A stretch of DNA of 35,059 nt from DATLCI01 sp046714215 (GTDB taxonomy: Bacteria > Acidobacteriota > Terriglobia > Terriglobales > Acidobacteriaceae). Made by a program: the position numbers and the translations under genes. The stretch is taken from the NCBI GenBank assembly GCA_046714215.1, contig JBKKBM010000276.1:1-35059 (forward strand). The letters are read 5' to 3'. Below, piece after piece: positions 1 through 7,023 of this stretch. The notes below the pieces were generated by a model. The model saw only the letters and a program-made list of their open reading frames with translations. It did no database searches and had not been told where the DNA came from. Each line of letters opens with the position of its first letter. Position 1 is the stretch's first letter.

Positions 1-176
1 TCTCGCATGGGCAACGCGTGACTCGTGGCGATATCATTGGATACGTCGGGCAGAGCGGACGCAGCACCGGGCCGCACGTCCACTACGAAGTCCACATCCA
101 CAACACCCCGGTGAATCCTTATAAGTATCTGCGCACCACGCTGGCGCAGGTTGAATTCGCCGCAAAAGCGGACTAA
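1..176 (+). CDS. M23 family metallopeptidase, C-terminal end (partial)
   Basis: Only the last 57 codons are inside the window; the frame enters at base 3 and stops at TAA 174-176. The residues include a G-Q-x-V-x-x-G-D-x-I-G-x-V-G-x-S-G-x-S-T-G-P-H-V-H-Y-E-V pattern, which is the end of the LytM/M23 peptidase fold. The H-x-H of HVHYEV supplies zinc-binding and catalytic histidines. The tail after NPYKYL is short, as is normal for envelope-located peptidoglycan endopeptidases. Family members cut peptide cross-links in the cell wall, or act as inactive amidase activators. The N-terminus, signal peptide and any LysM or coiled-coil domain lie outside the window. Family assignment is firm; the exact substrate cannot be told. 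Confidence 0.88.
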   Translation, partial: SHGQRVTRGDIIGYVGQSGRSTGPHVHYEVHIHNTPVNPYKYLRTTLAQVEFAAKAD

Positions 177-189
177 CGCTCTCAATCAC

Positions 190-1251
190 TTATTTCTTGC
201 GGTTAGTCTTCTGCGGTGGCGCGGGCTGCGCCGTCTGCGGCTTTGCTTCCGTCGCCGCCGGCGTATCCGTCATCGCTTTCCGGATGAATCCTGCGGGCAG
301 CTCCGCGGTCAGCACCGCGCGCGTATCTTGCTGCTGCACTTTGACGCTGTCGAAGAACGCCTTCACATCCGCATCGGGCCCGCCCGCCTGCACGCTGCTC
401 TCAACCGCGCGGAAGAGTTGAAAGAAATTCGTGAGCGACTCAGTGAGCTGCTTCGCGTCGGCTTCATTGGCGGTGAAGGATTCCGCCTTGAACTGGATCG
501 CGCCCAAATAACGCAGCGAGGCCACCGTCACTGTCTCGGCGGGTAACTTGAACTCGATGCCGGTGGGCAAGGGTAGCGTCATCGCGCGTCCCTCGGGCGA
601 AGGCAGCGAAACGATGGCCCACGCGCTGCTGCCGAGCGGCACTTTTCGGTAGTAATCGCTGAGTAGCTTCGGGCCGCCAAAGGGCAAAGCGATCTTCTGA
701 TGACGATCGATCATTCCGCGGATGACGGCCGGGTCGCTGATGTTCGAGACGGCGACCAGGTTGACGCTCAGGATGGAGATGCGCACGGTGCGGCCTTCAT
801 GCGGAATGGTGAAGACGTCGAAGTTCCGATACTTCTCCACGCCGCTGGCCAGCTTGTGCAGGTAGTGGTTCATCCGCGAAGCATCGAAGCGCGCCTTGAA
901 TATCTCGGAGAAGCGTCGCTGCATCTCCGGACCCAGCGGGCGCGGTGTCATCTCCGCCGGATGAATGGCGATGGCTACTTCGTCCAGATCGCGCTCGAAT
1001 TGAAAGCCGGTCTGGCGGACGAATTCTTCATACTCGGGCTCGCGGGCGATAGCGATGGGGGACGAGCCGGGGGATGCGACAAACGCCGAGGCCAGCCGGA
1101 AGCCCGAGAGGTTTACGTAAACCACTCCTTCCGATTCAGGCAGCAGTCGCGCGACCTCCGGAGCTGCCAGTTTGCGCAGGTAGACGGCGCCGGCAATCAG
1201 CAGGATGACGACTACCACCCCGATAGCCAGCCAGATTCGGCGTTTTCTCAT
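190..1251 (-). CDS. Membrane-anchored protein of unknown function
   Basis: This 353-residue protein starts with a basic MRKRR, followed by one long hydrophobic helix (about residues 7-25). It is therefore probably a signal-anchored protein with the bulk outside the cytoplasm. The body contains LLPESEGVVYVNL near residue 40 and alternating beta-rich stretches. It ends in a low-complexity Pro/Ala/Lys tail. The general look resembles DUF3352-like envelope proteins, but I do not recognise a catalytic motif and assign no function. It is convergent with the upstream M23 peptidase gene, 13 bp apart, so the two are not in one operon. The ATG at 1251 lacks a Shine-Dalgarno sequence; on the coding strand the preceding bases are pyrimidine-rich. 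Confidence 0.7.
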   Translation of the reverse strand: MRKRRIWLAIGVVVVILLIAGAVYLRKLAAPEVARLLPESEGVVYVNLSGFRLASAFVASPGSSPIAIAREPEYEEFVRQTGFQFERDLDEVAIAIHPAEMTPRPLGPEMQRRFSEIFKARFDASRMNHYLHKLASGVEKYRNFDVFTIPHEGRTVRISILSVNLVAVSNISDPAVIRGMIDRHQKIALPFGGPKLLSDYYRKVPLGSSAWAIVSLPSPEGRAMTLPLPTGIEFKLPAETVTVASLRYLGAIQFKAESFTANEADAKQLTESLTNFFQLFRAVESSVQAGGPDADVKAFFDSVKVQQQDTRAVLTAELPAGFIRKAMTDTPAATEAKPQTAQPAPPQKTNRKK

Positions 1252-1628
1252 AAGTTAAGGAGGGTCGGGAGGAGGGTCAGGCAGGTTGGTTTTGAGCCGG
1301 TAATCGGCTCCCGCCACCGTCCGGAATCATACCACCCAAGGGCCGGCCAGACGCGAGGGGCTTGCAGAGGATAGAGGCGGGGAATGTCGGTGGGCGGCCC
1401 CAGCAAAACGAGGCCTGCGGGGAGGGCGCGCCGGCGCCCTGGGGTATAATCAGGAGTGTATTAATAAAAGAGTTACCTTAGCGACCGGAAGGCAGCCGGA
1501 TAGGCGGGCGATTGGTTGCACGTCAAGTGCCGTTATGTTAATCTTTCATTCTTGTCCTGTGCCTCCGATTCGATCCTGCCAAGCCGTACTTTAGAGTCAA
1601 GATCATGGGTGTCACGGGTGAGGAGTTC
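1252..1628. other. Intergenic region upstream of the tRNA cluster
   Basis: This 377-bp gap lies between the divergently placed membrane-protein gene and the first tRNA. No convincing protein gene was found. The left 190 bases are GC-rich. After about 1440 the base composition becomes AT-richer, as expected for a promoter region. It holds a TATAAT hexamer at 1445-1450 and a second possible promoter-like stretch around 1516-1543 (TTGCAC then an AT-rich GTTAAT). Confidence 0.5.
1445..1450 (+). promoter_or_regulatory. Candidate -10 box upstream of the tRNA cluster
   Basis: A perfect TATAAT follows a GC-rich block and is followed by an AT-rich stretch. No good -35 hexamer is seen 16-18 bp upstream, so this is a moderate candidate for transcription of the tRNA-tuf cluster, about 170 nt before the first tRNA. 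Confidence 0.35.
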
Positions 1629-1704
1629 GCTGGCGTAGCTCAGGTGGTAGAGCATCTGATTTGTAATCAGAGGGTCGGGGGTTCAAATCCCTTCGCCAGC
1701 TCCA
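1629..1704 (+). tRNA. tRNA-Thr (anticodon TGT)
   Basis: The full cloverleaf is visible. The acceptor stem is GCTGGCG paired with CGCCAGC. The D-arm is GCTC...GAGC. The anticodon stem is TCTGA/TCAGA with loop TTTGTAA (anticodon TGT). The T-arm contains the GGTTCAAATCC core and CCA is encoded. It decodes ACA. It is the first of four clustered tRNAs upstream of tuf, in the position occupied by thrU in E. coli. Confidence 0.96.
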
Positions 1705-1913
1705 GGCAACAAAAGAGCAAAGATCAGGCAGATCAGCGCGTGCAGAGCGCGTTGTTGGGAAAGAGAACGCGCAGAGCACGGTCCTTCCGAGAATGCCCTC
1801 CACGAGGTATGAGGAACTTTCCGTACGGGTTACACGCTTGCGCGGGAGTTTGCTTGCCCGAAATCTTGCCCTTTTGATTGCCGGCTGACGCGTTCAGCGA
1901 TTGATTAGGATTG

Positions 1914-1989
<76 letters not shown>

Positions 1990-2035
1990 GGATTAAAGGC
2001 TGTGTCGATGGCTGAGTGGCGCTCGGCTAGCGGAC

Positions 2036-2123
2036 GCACAGGTGGCCGAGTGGTTAATGGCAGCAGACTGTAAATCTGCCGCTCTTTGGAGCTACGGAGG
2101 TTCGAATCCTCCCCTGTGCACCA
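2036..2123 (+). tRNA. tRNA-Tyr (anticodon GTA)
   Basis: This is a class II tRNA of 88 nt with a long variable arm. The acceptor stem is GCACAGG/CCTGTGC, discriminator A, CCA encoded. The anticodon stem is CAGA/TCTG with loop CTGTAAA (anticodon GTA). It is 46 bp after tRNA-Thr(GGT), as expected for a co-transcribed tRNA cluster. Confidence 0.96.
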
Positions 2124-2171
2124 GATTTGAAGTTTGTCGTAGAAGTAGCAAATGAAGCGCAGACGCGGATT

Positions 2172-2363
2172 ATGAAACTGGGAGCGGCGCTAGTTCTACT
2201 GGCGGTCTTGGCCGTCGCAAGCTGGATGACGTTGAGCGATCCCAGATTTCGCGCGGTCACGTTGTTGGTTTTAGGCGGGTGCGCGGTGAAGATCTGGATC
2301 GAGCACAAGCGCCGAGTTTTGGAAGAGCAGGACGGCAGCAGCGGCAGGTTAGGGCGGGAGTAA
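2172..2363 (+). CDS. Small single-helix membrane protein, hypothetical
   Basis: A short reading frame lies between tRNA-Tyr and tRNA-Gly. From the ATG at 2172 it encodes 63 residues: a strongly hydrophobic N-terminal helix (KLGAALVLLAVLAVASW), a second moderately hydrophobic stretch (TLLVLGGCAVKIWI) and a charged tail. The frame is open further upstream to 2127, but that start abuts the tRNA 3' end, so 2172 is preferred. No clear Shine-Dalgarno sequence precedes either start. I do not recognise the family. It could be a real small membrane protein or a chance open frame in a GC-rich spacer. The hydrophobic pattern followed by a polar end favours a real product. It would be transcribed with the tRNAs. 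Confidence 0.4.
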   Translation: MKLGAALVLLAVLAVASWMTLSDPRFRAVTLLVLGGCAVKIWIEHKRRVLEEQDGSSGRLGRE

Positions 2364-2370
2364 CCGGTAG

Positions 2371-2389
2371 GTCAGGGCTTAGCCCTGAC
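2371..2389. repeat. Perfect 8-bp inverted repeat (hairpin)
   Basis: GTCAGGGC-tta-GCCCTGAC forms a perfect 8-bp stem just after the small membrane-protein frame and before tRNA-Gly. No T-run follows, so it is not a canonical intrinsic terminator. It may be an RNA processing or stability hairpin, or a dispersed palindrome. Confidence 0.55.
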
Positions 2390-2427
2390 TAGAGTCACAG
2401 CAGGACAGTGTAGGGCGGCGGTGTTGG

Positions 2428-2502
2428 GCGGGAGTAACTCAGTGGTAGAGTCACAGCCTTCCAAGCTGTTGGTCGCGGGTTCGATTCCCGTCTCCCGCTC
2501 CA
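2428..2502 (+). tRNA. tRNA-Gly (anticodon TCC)
   Basis: The acceptor stem is GCGGGAG/CTCCCGC. The anticodon stem is ACAGC/GCTGT with loop CTTCCAA (anticodon TCC). The T-arm is CGGGTTCGATTCCCG and CCA is encoded. It decodes GGA/GGG. The equivalent gene in E. coli (glyT) lies in the same tRNA-tufB cluster. Confidence 0.96.
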
Positions 2503-2511
2503 TTTATAGGA

Positions 2512-2584
2512 GGGCTCCGCAGCAAGCTGCTTCGCCCTCGCAATGTGGTTCGCGCAATACGGCGCTCACCGTTGCTCACCCGGT
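2512..2584 (-). repeat. Intergenic hairpin repeat, copy A
   Basis: This 73-bp unit is repeated almost exactly at 2596-2669 and, in the opposite orientation, at 8150-8220. The first 59 bp (2512-2570) match copy B with one mismatch. Read on the minus strand it contains a hairpin with outer stem AGGGC/GCCCT and inner stem GCAG/CTGC, then a second small GCGC hairpin. No reading frame explains it. Confidence 0.75.
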
Positions 2585-2595
2585 TTAGTTTTAAG

Positions 2596-2669
2596 GGGCT
2601 CCGCAGCAAGCTGCTTCGCCCTCGCAACGTGGTTCGCGCAATACGGCGCTCACCATTCGCTTACCCGGT
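2596..2669 (-). repeat. Intergenic hairpin repeat, copy B
   Basis: This is a tandem direct copy of the unit at 2512-2584, offset by 84 bp and ending 22 bp before the 109-codon gene. The first 59 bp are almost identical to copy A. The ends are more diverged (GTTGCTCACC against ATTCGCTTACC). Confidence 0.75.
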
Positions 2670-2691
2670 CACCGGGGAGAGAGTTTAGAGA

Positions 2692-3021
2692 ATGGCATTT
2701 ACGCAGGCACAGATACCGGTCGCGAATGCGGAAACGTTCGCCAAGCTGAAGGACGCCATCGCCCAGGCATTGAGCGCAGCTCATGTGGAAAAGTTTTTGC
2801 GGGTGGCTCAGGACACGGGACTGCGTATTCGTGATTTCGAGGAGCTGACGAAAAAGTCAGTGTTCGACAAAGTGGTTCCGCCGCAAGGTGGCGCGCAGAA
2901 TCTTTATCAGCAGTTGCCGGCATCCGATCAGGGTCAGATCCGCGAGTTCTATCTCTCGCAGGTCGAAGAAGTGGATCCGGCGCTACGCGGCAAGTATCGC
3001 AAGCTTTATCAGTACGCATAA
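2692..3021 (+). CDS. Hypothetical protein upstream of tuf (109 residues)
   Basis: The protein is soluble-looking and helix-rich, with no signal peptide, membrane helix or cysteine cluster. It has a tract EKFLRVAQDTGLRIRDFEEL (about residues 35-54) and a C-terminal stretch REFYLSQVEEVDPALRGKYRKLYQY. I do not recognise the family. The ATG at 2692 is preceded by a purine-rich GGGGAGAGAG and followed by unbroken coding-like sequence. The stop lies 20 bp before tuf, so it is probably co-transcribed with tuf. Its place between the tRNA cluster and EF-Tu hints at a housekeeping or translation-linked role, but that is only inference from position. Confidence 0.72.
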   Translation: MAFTQAQIPVANAETFAKLKDAIAQALSAAHVEKFLRVAQDTGLRIRDFEELTKKSVFDKVVPPQGGAQNLYQQLPASDQGQIREFYLSQVEEVDPALRGKYRKLYQYA

Positions 3022-3041
3022 CTTTTTCGTAGAGGACCACC

Positions 3042-4229
3042 ATGGCAAAAGAAAAATTTGATCGCAGCAAGCCGCACGTGAACGTGGGAACGATCGGACA
3101 CATCGATCACGGCAAGACGACGCTGACGGCGGCCATCACGAAGGTGTTGGGGAAGCACAACCCGAACATCAAGTTCCGTTCGTTCGATTCGATCGACAAC
3201 GCGCCGGAAGAGCGGGAGCGCGGCATCACCATCGCGACCGCGCACGTCGAGTATGAGACGGCCAACCGGCACTACGCGCACGTCGATTGCCCGGGCCATG
3301 CCGATTACATCAAGAACATGATCACCGGCGCCGCGCAGATGGACGGCGGCATCCTGGTGGTGGCTGCGACCGACGGTCCCATGCCGCAGACGAAAGAGCA
3401 TGTGTTGCTCGCCCGTCAGGTAGGCGTGCCGTACATCGTCGTGTTTCTGAACAAGTGCGATGCGGTGGAAGATCCCGAACTGATCGACCTGGTCGAGATG
3501 GAAGTCCGCGAGCTGTTGAACAAGTATCAATTCCCGGGCGACACGCTGCCCGTCGTCCGCGGTTCGGCTTTGGGCGGACTCAACGGCGACGCGAAGTGGG
3601 AAAAATCCATTGACGAGCTCATGGACGCCGTCGACAAGCACGTGCCGCTGCCGGCGCGCGACATCGATAAGCCGTTCCTGATGCCGATCGAAGACATCTT
3701 CTCCATCTCCGGACGCGGCACGGTGGTGACCGGACGTATCGAGCGGGGCAAGGTGAAGGTCGGCGAGGAAGTTGAGATCGTAGGCTTCCGCGAGACGCGC
3801 AAGACGGTCGTCACCGGCGTGGAGATGTTCAAGAAGCAGCTCGACGAGGGTCTGGCGGGCGATAACGCCGGCTTGCTGCTGCGCGGTATCGCGAAAGAAG
3901 ACGTGGAGCGCGGCATGGTGCTGGCGAAGTCCGGCTCGATGACGCCGCACACCAAGTTCAAGGCGGAGGTGTACGTCCTGAGCAAAGAAGAAGGCGGACG
4001 TCACACTCCGTTCTTCAAGGGCTATCGTCCGCAGTTCTACTTCCGCACCACCGACGTGACCGGTGTGGCGGAGTTGCCGGCGGGCGCCGAGATGGTGATG
4101 CCGGGCGACAACGTCGCGCTGGTCGTGGAACTGATCACGCCGGTGGCCATGGAAAAAGGTCTGCGCTTCGCCATCCGCGAAGGCGGACGCACCGTGGGCG
4201 CAGGCACCATCAGCGAGATCTTGGCGTAG
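3042..4229 (+). CDS. tuf: Translation elongation factor Tu
   Basis: EF-Tu is the GTPase that carries aminoacyl-tRNA to the ribosomal A site. The 395-residue length is normal. All G motifs are visible: GHIDHGKTT (P-loop, about residue 18; the usual V is I here), the switch I region ERGITIATAHVEY, DCPGHADY (G3), NKCD (G4) and RGSAL (G5). Domains 2 and 3 follow with GRGTVVTGRIERG and the C-terminal beta-barrel ending in a basic GGRTVGAGTI motif. The start ATG at 3042 has GAGGA 8 bp upstream. It is the second gene after the tRNA cluster and is followed by rpmG. Confidence 0.99.
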   Translation: MAKEKFDRSKPHVNVGTIGHIDHGKTTLTAAITKVLGKHNPNIKFRSFDSIDNAPEERERGITIATAHVEYETANRHYAHVDCPGHADYIKNMITGAAQMDGGILVVAATDGPMPQTKEHVLLARQVGVPYIVVFLNKCDAVEDPELIDLVEMEVRELLNKYQFPGDTLPVVRGSALGGLNGDAKWEKSIDELMDAVDKHVPLPARDIDKPFLMPIEDIFSISGRGTVVTGRIERGKVKVGEEVEIVGFRETRKTVVTGVEMFKKQLDEGLAGDNAGLLLRGIAKEDVERGMVLAKSGSMTPHTKFKAEVYVLSKEEGGRHTPFFKGYRPQFYFRTTDVTGVAELPAGAEMVMPGDNVALVVELITPVAMEKGLRFAIREGGRTVGAGTISEILA

Positions 4230-4324
4230 GGGAACTCAACGTGGCGGCTCCGGAAGGAGCCGCGACCCAACATGTCGGCGGCACAGTTTGTCTGTGTCCC
4301 CATAAAACAGATTAGGAAACGACA

Positions 4325-4474
4325 ATGCGGGAAATCATCACGTTACAGTGCGCGGATTGCAAAGAGCGTAATTACTCGACGACTAAGAACAAGAAGACGA
4401 CTACCGGCCGCTTGGAGTTCAGCAAGTTCTGCCGGCGTTGCCGCAAGCATACTTCGCATAAAGAGACGAAGTAG
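4325..4474 (+). CDS. rpmG: 50S ribosomal protein L33
   Basis: This 49-residue protein begins MREIITLQCADCKERNY. It carries four cysteines (C9, C12, C36, C39) in two CxxC pairs, the zinc-ribbon (C+) form of L33. The end FCRRCRKHTSHKETK matches the L33 consensus. The gene lies 95 bp after tuf and just before tRNA-Trp and secE, the standard bacterial order rpmG-trpT-secE-nusG. The protein sits near the E site of the large subunit. Presence of all four cysteines suggests the zinc-binding form is in use. Confidence 0.97.
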   Translation: MREIITLQCADCKERNYSTTKNKKTTTGRLEFSKFCRRCRKHTSHKETK

Positions 4475-4478
4475 GGTC

Positions 4479-4570
4479 ATTGGTAATGTGGAATTTGTAA
4501 TTTGTGATTGAAAAACAGGCTGACGGTTCTGCTTTTCAAATTACCCGATTACAATCACAAAATTACCAAT
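4479..4570. repeat. AT-rich imperfect inverted repeat between rpmG and tRNA-Trp
   Basis: The outer arms ATTGGTAAT (4479-4487) and ATTACCAAT (4562-4570) are perfect complements. Inner arms TTTGTGATTG (4501-4510) and CAATCACAAA (4552-4561) are also perfect. The left arm carries a 13-base insertion between them. An apical GAAAAaCAG...CTGcTTTTC pairing can extend the stem. The composition is strongly AT-rich in a GC-rich region. Confidence 0.7.
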
Positions 4571-4576
4571 TTACAT

Positions 4577-4652
4577 AGGGGCGTAAGCTCAATGGCTAAA
4601 CTGTCGGTCTCCAAAACCGAACTTGGGGGTTCGAGTCCCTCCGCCCCTGCCA
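4577..4652 (+). tRNA. tRNA-Trp (anticodon CCA)
   Basis: The acceptor stem is AGGGGCG/CGCCCCT with discriminator G and encoded CCA. The anticodon stem is TCGGT/ACCGA with loop CTCCAAA (anticodon CCA). The T-arm is GGGGGTTCGAGTCCCTC. It lies between rpmG and secE, the usual bacterial place for this gene. Confidence 0.97.
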
Positions 4653-4683
4653 AAGTTTAGATGGACTAACGGGTTTGTACCAC

Positions 4684-4944
4684 ATGGGAGTTTCGAAAGT
4701 GGCGACTGCAAGCGTGGAAAGCGGAGCGGGCAAGGCATTAGGCTTTCTCGACCGGACAAAAAGGTTTTTAGGGGACGTGCGCACCGAGATGCGCAAGGTC
4801 ACTACTCCCTCGGCCAAGGAAGTGCGGGCGACGACTACGGTGGTCATCATCACTGTGTTCATCTTTGCGCTGTACTTCTTTGTAGTCGACCGGGTGATGG
4901 GGTATGGCATCGATCGGTTGCTGCATTGGGCGAAGTCACTGTAA
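4684..4944 (+). CDS. secE: Protein translocase subunit SecE
   Basis: SecE is the small clamp subunit of the SecYEG protein channel in the inner membrane. The 86-residue product has an amphipathic helix with the family motif FLGDVRTEMRKVTTPSAKE (about residues 30-48). One membrane helix, TTVVIITVFIFALYFFVV, follows, then a short tail. This is the single-helix form found in most bacteria. An in-frame TTG at 4675 would add three residues; the ATG at 4684 is preferred. It lies directly after tRNA-Trp and 14 bp before nusG, so the two are an operon. Confidence 0.95.
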   Translation: MGVSKVATASVESGAGKALGFLDRTKRFLGDVRTEMRKVTTPSAKEVRATTTVVIITVFIFALYFFVVDRVMGYGIDRLLHWAKSL

Positions 4945-4958
4945 AGGATCAGCGCCGG

Positions 4959-5678
4959 ATGAGTCCGGACACGAAAATGACGGAAGAGATTAAAAACGAA
5001 CAGGTCGCTGACGCGGAGAACGCGACCACGCAGACTGCGGAATTGACCGCTGAACAGGCGGAGCAGACGCCGCCGCCGCCCGAACAGCCGGCGGTGGCAG
5101 CGGAGTCAGCTCCTGAGCAGGCGCCTGAGCATCCGGTGAACCCCAACATGAAGTGGTACATCATCCACTCGTATTCGGGTTTTGAGCGCAAGGTGAAGGA
5201 ATCGCTGGAATCGCGGGTGCAGGCCTTTGGCCTGGAAAACAAGATCGGACGCGTGGTCATTCCCACCGAGCCCGTCACCGAGATCCGCAACGGCAAGAAG
5301 TACACCATGGAGCGCGCCTTCCTGCCCGGCTACGTGCTGGTGGAGATGGACCTCAATGACGATGTGTGGCACGTGGTGAAAGCCACGCCGCGCGTCACCG
5401 GCTTCTTGGGTACGGGACAGAATCCCTCGCCGCTTTCGGAAGAAGAAGTCAATCAGATCGTGTACCGCGTCAACGTCGGCAAAGATAAGCCGAAGCTGCG
5501 GGTCAAGTTCGAGAAGAATGAGACGGTGCGCATCACGGAAGGACCGTTCCAGACGTTCACCGGCCTCATCGACGAGGTGAACGACGACAAGGAAGAGGTC
5601 ACCGTGATGGTCACCATCTTCGGACGTTCCACTCCGGTGAAGCTCGAGTTCGGGCAGGTAGAAAAAGTCGTCGCGTAG
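4959..5678 (+). CDS. nusG: Transcription termination/antitermination protein NusG
   Basis: NusG binds the RNA polymerase clamp and links it to Rho or to ribosomal protein S10. The 239 residues comprise an unusual N-terminal extension of about 63 residues rich in Glu, Ala, Gln and Pro. The NGN domain follows from MKWYIIHSYSGFERKVKE (about residue 64), including AFLPGYVLVEM. The C-terminal KOW domain contains GPFQTFTGLIDEV and ends EFGQVEKVV. The start at 4959 was chosen because AAGGA lies 10 bases upstream; a second ATG at 4977 would remove six residues but lacks a Shine-Dalgarno sequence. It follows secE and precedes rplK, as is standard. Confidence 0.97.
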   Translation: MSPDTKMTEEIKNEQVADAENATTQTAELTAEQAEQTPPPPEQPAVAAESAPEQAPEHPVNPNMKWYIIHSYSGFERKVKESLESRVQAFGLENKIGRVVIPTEPVTEIRNGKKYTMERAFLPGYVLVEMDLNDDVWHVVKATPRVTGFLGTGQNPSPLSEEEVNQIVYRVNVGKDKPKLRVKFEKNETVRITEGPFQTFTGLIDEVNDDKEEVTVMVTIFGRSTPVKLEFGQVEKVVA

Positions 5679-5735
5679 AGCGACACAGAAATCTGAAGCG
5701 TGGATGGTCGCGCGAGTGGAAGGAACAACGTATTT

Positions 5736-6170
5736 ATGGCACCGAAAAAGGTCACAGGTTATGTGAAGTTGCAGATTGCGGCGGGTAAAGCCACGCCGGC
5801 ACCGCCGGTGGGTCCCGCCCTCGGGCAGGCGCAGATCAACATCATGGAGTTCTGCAAGCAGTTCAACGCTCGCACCAGCGCCAAAGAGATGGATGGCCTC
5901 ATCATCCCGGTGGTGATCTCGGTCTATAACGACCGCAGCTTCACCTTCATCACCAAGACACCTCCGGCGTCCATTCTGTTGAAGCGCGCGGCGGCGGTGG
6001 CCAAAGGTTCGGGCACGCCCAATAAGGAAAAGGTGGGCAAGGTCACCGAGAAGCAGGTGGCGGAGATCGCAAAACAGAAGATGCCGGATTTGAATGCCGC
6101 CACGCTGGAGACAGCGATCAAGAGCATCAAGGGCACGGCCCGCTCGATGGGCATCGACGTCGTCGCCTAA
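5736..6170 (+). CDS. rplK: 50S ribosomal protein L11
   Basis: L11 forms the GTPase-associated centre at the base of the L7/L12 stalk. The 144-residue protein starts APKKVTGYVKLQIAAGKA, then shows PAPPVGPALGQ with the conserved proline-rich loop that binds thiostrepton-type drugs. The C-terminal RNA-binding domain contains KSIKGTARSMGIDV. The ATG at 5736 has AAGGA upstream with a long spacer. The upstream in-frame codons to 5700 look like leader. It is the first ribosomal gene after nusG, 57 bp away, and begins the L11-L1-L10-L7/L12 set. Confidence 0.98.
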   Translation: MAPKKVTGYVKLQIAAGKATPAPPVGPALGQAQINIMEFCKQFNARTSAKEMDGLIIPVVISVYNDRSFTFITKTPPASILLKRAAAVAKGSGTPNKEKVGKVTEKQVAEIAKQKMPDLNAATLETAIKSIKGTARSMGIDVVA

Positions 6171-6264
6171 GTATCGGCGCATAGAGTTTTAGTTCTTTTA
6201 TTCAAGGACCACGGCCTGCCGGAACAGGGGCAGCGCGGTGGAAGACAAAAAGGAAGAAGTCGAA

Positions 6265-6972
6265 ATGAAGAAGTCAGGAAAAAATATCACGAAAGCGCGC
6301 GCGGGGGTGGAGAAGCGCCCTTACACGCTGGCCGATGCGGTGCCCCTGCTGCAGAAGGTCAAGTTCGCCAAGTTCGATGAGACCGTAGAGGTCACGTTGC
6401 GCCTGGGCGTGGATCCGAAACATGCCGACCAGATGGTCCGCGGCACCGTAGTCCTGCCGCACGGTCTGGGCAAGTCGAAAAAGGTGCTGGTCATCGCCAC
6501 CGGAGAAAAACAGCGCGAAGCCGAAGCGGCGGGCGCGGACTTCGTCGGTGGAGAAGAGATGGTGGAGAAGATCCAGAAAGAGAACTGGACGGACTTTGAC
6601 GCCCTCATCGCCACGCCGGACGTGATGAAGTCAGTCGGCAAACTAGGTAAGGTGCTCGGCCCCAAAGGCTTGATGCCCAATCCTAAGACGGGCACGGTGA
6701 CCTTCGATGTGGCCACGGCGATAAAAGAGATCAAGGCCGGCAAGGTGGAGTTCCGCACGGACAAGACCGCGCTGGTGCACGTGCCGGTGGGCAAGATCTC
6801 GTTCTCGGTCGACAAGTTGGTAGAGAACGCCACCACCATCATCACCAGCGTGGTGAAAGCGAAACCGGCGGCCGCCAAGGGTAAGTACATCAAGGCTGCG
6901 TATATCTCTTCGAGCATGGGGCCGGGCGTCGCGCTCGACACCAGCGCGGTGGAATTGGCCGCGAAGGCGTAA
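6265..6972 (+). CDS. rplA: 50S ribosomal protein L1
   Basis: L1 builds the mobile L1 stalk at the ribosomal E site and, in many bacteria, represses the L11-L1 mRNA. The 235-residue product shows the typical order: TLADAVPLLQKVKFAKFDETVEV, then LGVDPKHADQMVRGTVVLPHG, GADFVGGEEMVEKI, and the hallmark LGPKGLMPNPKTGTV. A GTG at 6238 would add nine charged residues. The ATG at 6265 fits the family length better and has GGAAG 8-9 bases upstream. It lies 94 bp after rplK. Confidence 0.97.
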   Translation: MKKSGKNITKARAGVEKRPYTLADAVPLLQKVKFAKFDETVEVTLRLGVDPKHADQMVRGTVVLPHGLGKSKKVLVIATGEKQREAEAAGADFVGGEEMVEKIQKENWTDFDALIATPDVMKSVGKLGKVLGPKGLMPNPKTGTVTFDVATAIKEIKAGKVEFRTDKTALVHVPVGKISFSVDKLVENATTIITSVVKAKPAAAKGKYIKAAYISSSMGPGVALDTSAVELAAKA

Positions 6973-7023
6973 CGAATCTGGCCGCGGGTCAGGTTCCCGC
7001 GCCGTACGAAAAGGAATGGTCAT

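Noticed and set aside
2512..2669. Tandem repeats considered as a CRISPR array
   Set aside because: Only two adjacent units of about 73 bp with a short non-unique gap; no spacer pattern and no cas genes in the window.
2543..2749. Open frame of 68 codons over the tandem repeats before the 109-codon gene
   Set aside because: The two repeat copies are read as duplicated peptide; the frame is a by-product of the repeat.
4623..4958. N-terminal 112-codon extension of the nusG frame
   Set aside because: It is read out of frame through secE and the end of tRNA-Trp; the start at 4959 has its own Shine-Dalgarno sequence.
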